From positions 20,620 to 84,619 of the forward strand of contig NZ_JRUD01000030.1 in the NCBI RefSeq assembly GCF_000802425.1: a stretch of 64,000 nucleotides of DNA, written 5' to 3'. The stretch is from Pseudomonas flexibilis. GTDB lineage: Bacteria; Pseudomonadota; Gammaproteobacteria; Pseudomonadales; Pseudomonadaceae. The position numbers and the translations under genes were made by a program. How positions within the stretch are numbered: the stretch's first letter is position 1; every line of letters begins with the position of its first letter. Positions 60,414 through 64,000 of this stretch are shown here, piece after piece. The notes below the pieces were generated by a model that saw only the letters and a list, made by a program, of their open reading frames with translations, was not told the origin of the DNA and made no database searches.

Positions 60414-60436
60414 GCGGGCGGCGATGTGCCGCCCGC
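60414..60436 (+). promoter_or_regulatory. intercistronic hairpin between ccl and dctP
   Basis: GCGGGCGGC, loop GATGT, GCCGCCCGC: a perfect 9-bp stem with five-base loop. No immediate U tract. Hairpins in this place often give the binding protein a different mRNA level from the enzymes, by partial termination or by shielding from 3' decay. Confidence 0.55.
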
Positions 60437-60524
60437 ATCCATTCCTTCGTTTTCAGAGGAGCGCAATAGACACCAGGGAGGGACCGCTGCCCTGTCAGGG
60501 CTTCAACGCTTACAACAACAATGA

Positions 60525-61550
<1,026 letters not shown>

Positions 61551-61580
61551 TCCTGCGTTAACCCTGAGTACATCCTCTTT

Positions 61581-61615
61581 GCCCGTCGGCTCCCGGAGTC
61601 GACGGGCCTTTTTTT
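61581..61615 (+). terminator. intrinsic terminator after dctP
   Basis: GCCCGTCG pairs with CGACGGGC around an 11-base loop (which can itself pair CTCC/GGAG), followed by seven T (61609-61615). It marks the end of the itaconate unit. Confidence 0.93.
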
Positions 61616-61928
61616 GCGAGCCACCCAATTGAATTGCGTTCTCGATGCTGATGGGCAGAACCGACTGTCAATTGGCCGAATCAAGCGTTCGTTTCGCCTT
61701 GCGGGATTGCCGATAAAAACGCCAGTTTCACAACTTCCTGATCCCGGTCCTGGTGTTGCATTGACAAAGCAAGTTCTTCGCTACAGTATTTTTTGCGAAT
61801 ATTACCTGCAGTTAATTGTGCAGAAAGTTGCACAACTATAATGGATCACAGGGTTTGAAAAACTAATTCAAACCGAATAATCGTCGCCGATCCCACAGAG
61901 CCCAACGGGATCCACAAGGAAGTCTGTC
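61616..61928. promoter_or_regulatory. A+T-rich promoter region of the PAAR effector gene
   Basis: 313 bases without a gene, clearly richer in A+T than the average here. It contains TTGACA (61761-61766), a perfect TATAAT (61837-61842) and an 8-bp inverted repeat GGTTTGAA/TTCAAACC with seven-base loop (61852-61874). The two promoter hexamers are not spaced to work together, so the real start site is unsettled. Confidence 0.4.
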
Positions 61929-63860
61929 ATGTCAGGAAAACCCGCCGCCCGCCAGGGCGATGCCACCCTCTGCCCACTTCCGGGGCACGGCAACAGCCCC
62001 ATCGCCACCGGCTCGCCAGACGTCCTCATCGACGGTCTGCCCGCCGCGCGTATGGGCGACACCACTGCTTGCGGCGCCGCCTTGAACGGCAATGTCATTC
62101 CGAATCTGTTGATCAATGGCCAGCCCGCCGTCGTGCTGGGCAGCCTGGGTAGCCACGGCAACGTGGTCGTCGGCGGCTCCGGCACGGTAATCATCGGCAA
62201 CAGTGCGGCCGGTGCATCTTCTTCCGTCAGCACATCCTCCACCTCAGATGCGAGCGCGGGTGCAGCAGCAACATCCACCCCTGCCGCCACGCAGGCACTG
62301 CGTACCGCCGAAAGCAGGCTGGCCAGCAGTCAGTCCGAGAGCTTCGACCAGGATGCCGCACTGGAGGAGGCCCCGTTCGAGGAGGAAGAAGAGGAGGAAG
62401 AGCTGATCGCCGAGAGCCGCCAGGCCATTACCCTGCGTGTCGGTTTCTTCTTCGACGGGACCGGGGACAATGCCGACAATATCGCGCGCGGCAATCAGTG
62501 CCGGGCCAGCCAGTTGGGGCTTGATTCGCAGGACGCACAGAATCTGCTCGACCATTGCTTGCCTCATCAGATGGATCCGATGAGTAGTTATGGTCGGGAG
62601 AGAACCAACATCGCGAAGTTGTTTGATTTTTACATGGATGACTCAGCTCGGTTGTTAGAGAAGCATGAACGCAAAGCCATGCTGAGAGTCTATATCGAGG
62701 GCGTGGGGACTGAGGCTGGGCAGCCTGATAAGATTTTTCCGGATATGGCGCTTGGTAGAGGCCGAAATGGAGTTTTAGAAAAGTTTGAGTATTCAATAAC
62801 TCAGCTTTCTGAGCTAATTGATGTATTTGCAAAAACAAACCCTCAATGCTCCGTATCAAAGATTGAAATAGACATCTTTGGCTTTAGTCGTGGTGCTGCT
62901 GCCTCCCGGCATTTCGTCAACGATCTTCGCCGAGGCCGGAGCTCGCAGCTTGCGCAAACCTTGCGCGGCGAGGAGTCTCTGGCTATGGACTTTGACTGGC
63001 GATTTGGCCATGGCGTGCGTGTCAACCTGATAGGACTGTTCGACACCGTGGCCGCCATCGGTACCTTCAGCGACGGCTGGGATGTGCATGACGACCGCAA
63101 CGGTGATATCAGGCTTCACCTGGCCCCGGACAGCGCGCCCACGGTTATCCATCTGGTGGCCGGCGATGAATATCGCCACAACTACTCGCTCAACAGTACC
63201 CGTCCTGGCTTCAAGGATATCGTTATACCTGGCGCCCACGGCGATATCGGTGGGAGCTATCCAGCCGTGGCGGAAGAGCATTTGTTCCTGACTCGCCCCT
63301 TCATCGACATCGTCGATGAGCGGCTGCGCAAGGAAGAAAGCCTGGCCTGGCGGCGCGCCGAACAGGCTCTTGCGGAATGGCGGCAGCGAGGCCTGCTCGA
63401 CCCCTGGCAGCCGGAAGGTCGCCTGTACATCGACTGCTGGGAGGTTCTGTCCAACCTACGCGAGGCACGTCCCTCCAAGGCGGTTTATGCACAGATCAAG
63501 CTGGAGCGGCGGGTGCGTGGAGAATACGGGCGCATCACGTTACGCCTCATGCATGCACTGGCTCGCGATGCCGGGGCGCCCTTTAAGGCTCTGGAGGAAC
63601 ATGATCCCCAAAACGCGATCCCGGCGTCTCTAACGCTAATTTCCGATAAGCTTCTGGCCTACGCCCGTGGCCAGTCCGCTCTGAACTTGTCCCCCGAAGA
63701 GATCACCTTGCTCAAGGCGCACTACCTGCACCAGTCTGCACACTGGAATATTTACCCGGGGGAAAGCGGCGCCATGACGGCCCACTTCGTCAATCGCCCC
63801 GCCAAGGACAACAAGCGCGCCATTCACGCAAACAAGGCCGAGGGGGTGTTCCAGCCATGA
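61929..63860 (+). CDS. type VI secretion effector: PAAR domain fused to DUF2235 lipase
   Basis: A 643-residue protein. Residues 1-95 are a PAAR domain (GKPAARQGDATLC..., repeated G-x-V-x-I-N-G-x-PAA-x-x-GD pattern), which caps the VgrG spike. A Ser/Ala/Thr linker (95-130) and an acidic run of glutamates (151-158) lead to a DUF2235 hydrolase domain: VGFFFDGTGDNADN (171-184), nucleophile S320 in GFSRGAA, D372 in GLFDTVA, and H437 in PGAHGDIGG. Such Tle1-type effectors are phospholipases delivered into rival cells. The middle part (about 215-310) is distinctly A+T-rich, pointing to recent acquisition. No vgrG or adaptor gene is next to it in the window. The stop overlaps the next start. Confidence 0.93.
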   Translation: MSGKPAARQGDATLCPLPGHGNSPIATGSPDVLIDGLPAARMGDTTACGAALNGNVIPNLLINGQPAVVLGSLGSHGNVVVGGSGTVIIGNSAAGASSSVSTSSTSDASAGAAATSTPAATQALRTAESRLASSQSESFDQDAALEEAPFEEEEEEEELIAESRQAITLRVGFFFDGTGDNADNIARGNQCRASQLGLDSQDAQNLLDHCLPHQMDPMSSYGRERTNIAKLFDFYMDDSARLLEKHERKAMLRVYIEGVGTEAGQPDKIFPDMALGRGRNGVLEKFEYSITQLSELIDVFAKTNPQCSVSKIEIDIFGFSRGAAASRHFVNDLRRGRSSQLAQTLRGEESLAMDFDWRFGHGVRVNLIGLFDTVAAIGTFSDGWDVHDDRNGDIRLHLAPDSAPTVIHLVAGDEYRHNYSLNSTRPGFKDIVIPGAHGDIGGSYPAVAEEHLFLTRPFIDIVDERLRKEESLAWRRAEQALAEWRQRGLLDPWQPEGRLYIDCWEVLSNLREARPSKAVYAQIKLERRVRGEYGRITLRLMHALARDAGAPFKALEEHDPQNAIPASLTLISDKLLAYARGQSALNLSPEEITLLKAHYLHQSAHWNIYPGESGAMTAHFVNRPAKDNKRAIHANKAEGVFQP

Positions 63861-64000
63861 AACTCCTCTTGTTCGTAGTCCTGACCATGCTATCTGTGGC
63901 AAGCGGGGCAAACGAAACAGACCCTGCCGGCCGTTACGTGCTCAATGGCGTGCGGGAAATGGACTCGGCGCTGCTCCTCCGTAGTCTCTTTTACACATCT
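63857..64000 (+). CDS. partial secreted protein, probable immunity to the PAAR-DUF2235 effector
   Basis: Only the first 48 codons are in the window. They encode a clear signal peptide (MKLLLFVVLTMLSVASG) followed by a polar stretch beginning ANETDPAGRYVLNGVREM. The ATGA overlap with the effector stop shows translational coupling. Immunity proteins to T6SS lipases are usually encoded exactly here and sent to the periplasm; the role is inferred from position and signal peptide alone. Confidence 0.7.
   Translation, partial: MKLLLFVVLTMLSVASGANETDPAGRYVLNGVREMDSALLLRSLFYTS

Overview
The window is a high-GC gammaproteobacterial chromosome segment that reads as a member of the genus Pseudomonas, probably near the P. 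aeruginosa / P. alcaligenes / P. resinovorans side. The grounds are gene content and order: the xcp-type type II secretion cluster (gspCD divergent from gspEFGHIJKLM) with tRNA-Val and tRNA-Asp after it, the lipase/foldase pair, dhcR-dhcAB-atoB-atoE, an aroC-MFS-ARD neighbourhood, and an itaconate catabolic operon in the order known from P. aeruginosa PA0877-PA0884. Species assignment is inference.

Layout. (1) 0-5 kb: a REP-associated tyrosine transposase (RAYT) with its REP/BIME repeat, then norCBD (nitric oxide reductase) behind a perfect ANR/DNR box; a 175-bp tandem duplication carrying the norD 3' end and a BIME follows. (2) 5-14 kb: housekeeping and small genes: a GNAT-like membrane protein, an RDD protein, aroC, an MFS permease, an acireductone-dioxygenase-like cupin that lacks most metal ligands, a Sel1-repeat protein, a DEDD exonuclease, alkA and a chemoreceptor. 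(3) 14-27 kb: quaternary-amine and short-chain acid catabolism: atoE, atoB and dhcBA on the minus strand with dhcR divergent, then a minus-strand unit choV-choW-choX-(second binding protein)-betB-betA for choline uptake and oxidation to glycine betaine. (4) 27-30 kb: a short-chain dehydrogenase and an HSL-type esterase. (5) 30-38 kb: secreted lipase, its foldase, a RraB-family protein, a MalT/AlkS-like LuxR regulator and a 915-residue haem peroxidase resembling fatty-acid alpha-dioxygenase with an extra C-terminal region. (6) 38-48.4 kb: the complete type II secretion cluster, the expected export route for the lipase. (7) 48.4-53 kb: a tRNA operon with strong promoter and terminator, a DUF305 membrane protein, a second chemoreceptor, an LpxR-type lipid A deacylase and a lipoprotein hydrolase. 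(8) 53-61.6 kb: the itaconate operon (LysR regulator; ich, acyl-CoA dehydrogenase, VOC protein, MmgE/PrpD protein, ict, ccl, TRAP binding protein) broken up by variant REP elements. (9) 61.6-64 kb: a PAAR-DUF2235 type VI secretion lipase effector followed by the start of a probable immunity gene, cut by the window end.

Themes. One REP family (GTAGGGCGGACAACG and variants) recurs at ten or so sites, supplies stop codons to genes, and is plausibly mobilised by RAYTs like the one at the left edge. Regions 5 and 6 together look like a lipid-use module: secrete a lipase, fold it, export it, and perhaps oxidise the released fatty acids. Regions 3 and 8 are nutrient-scavenging modules for host- or plant-derived compounds (choline/carnitine, itaconate).
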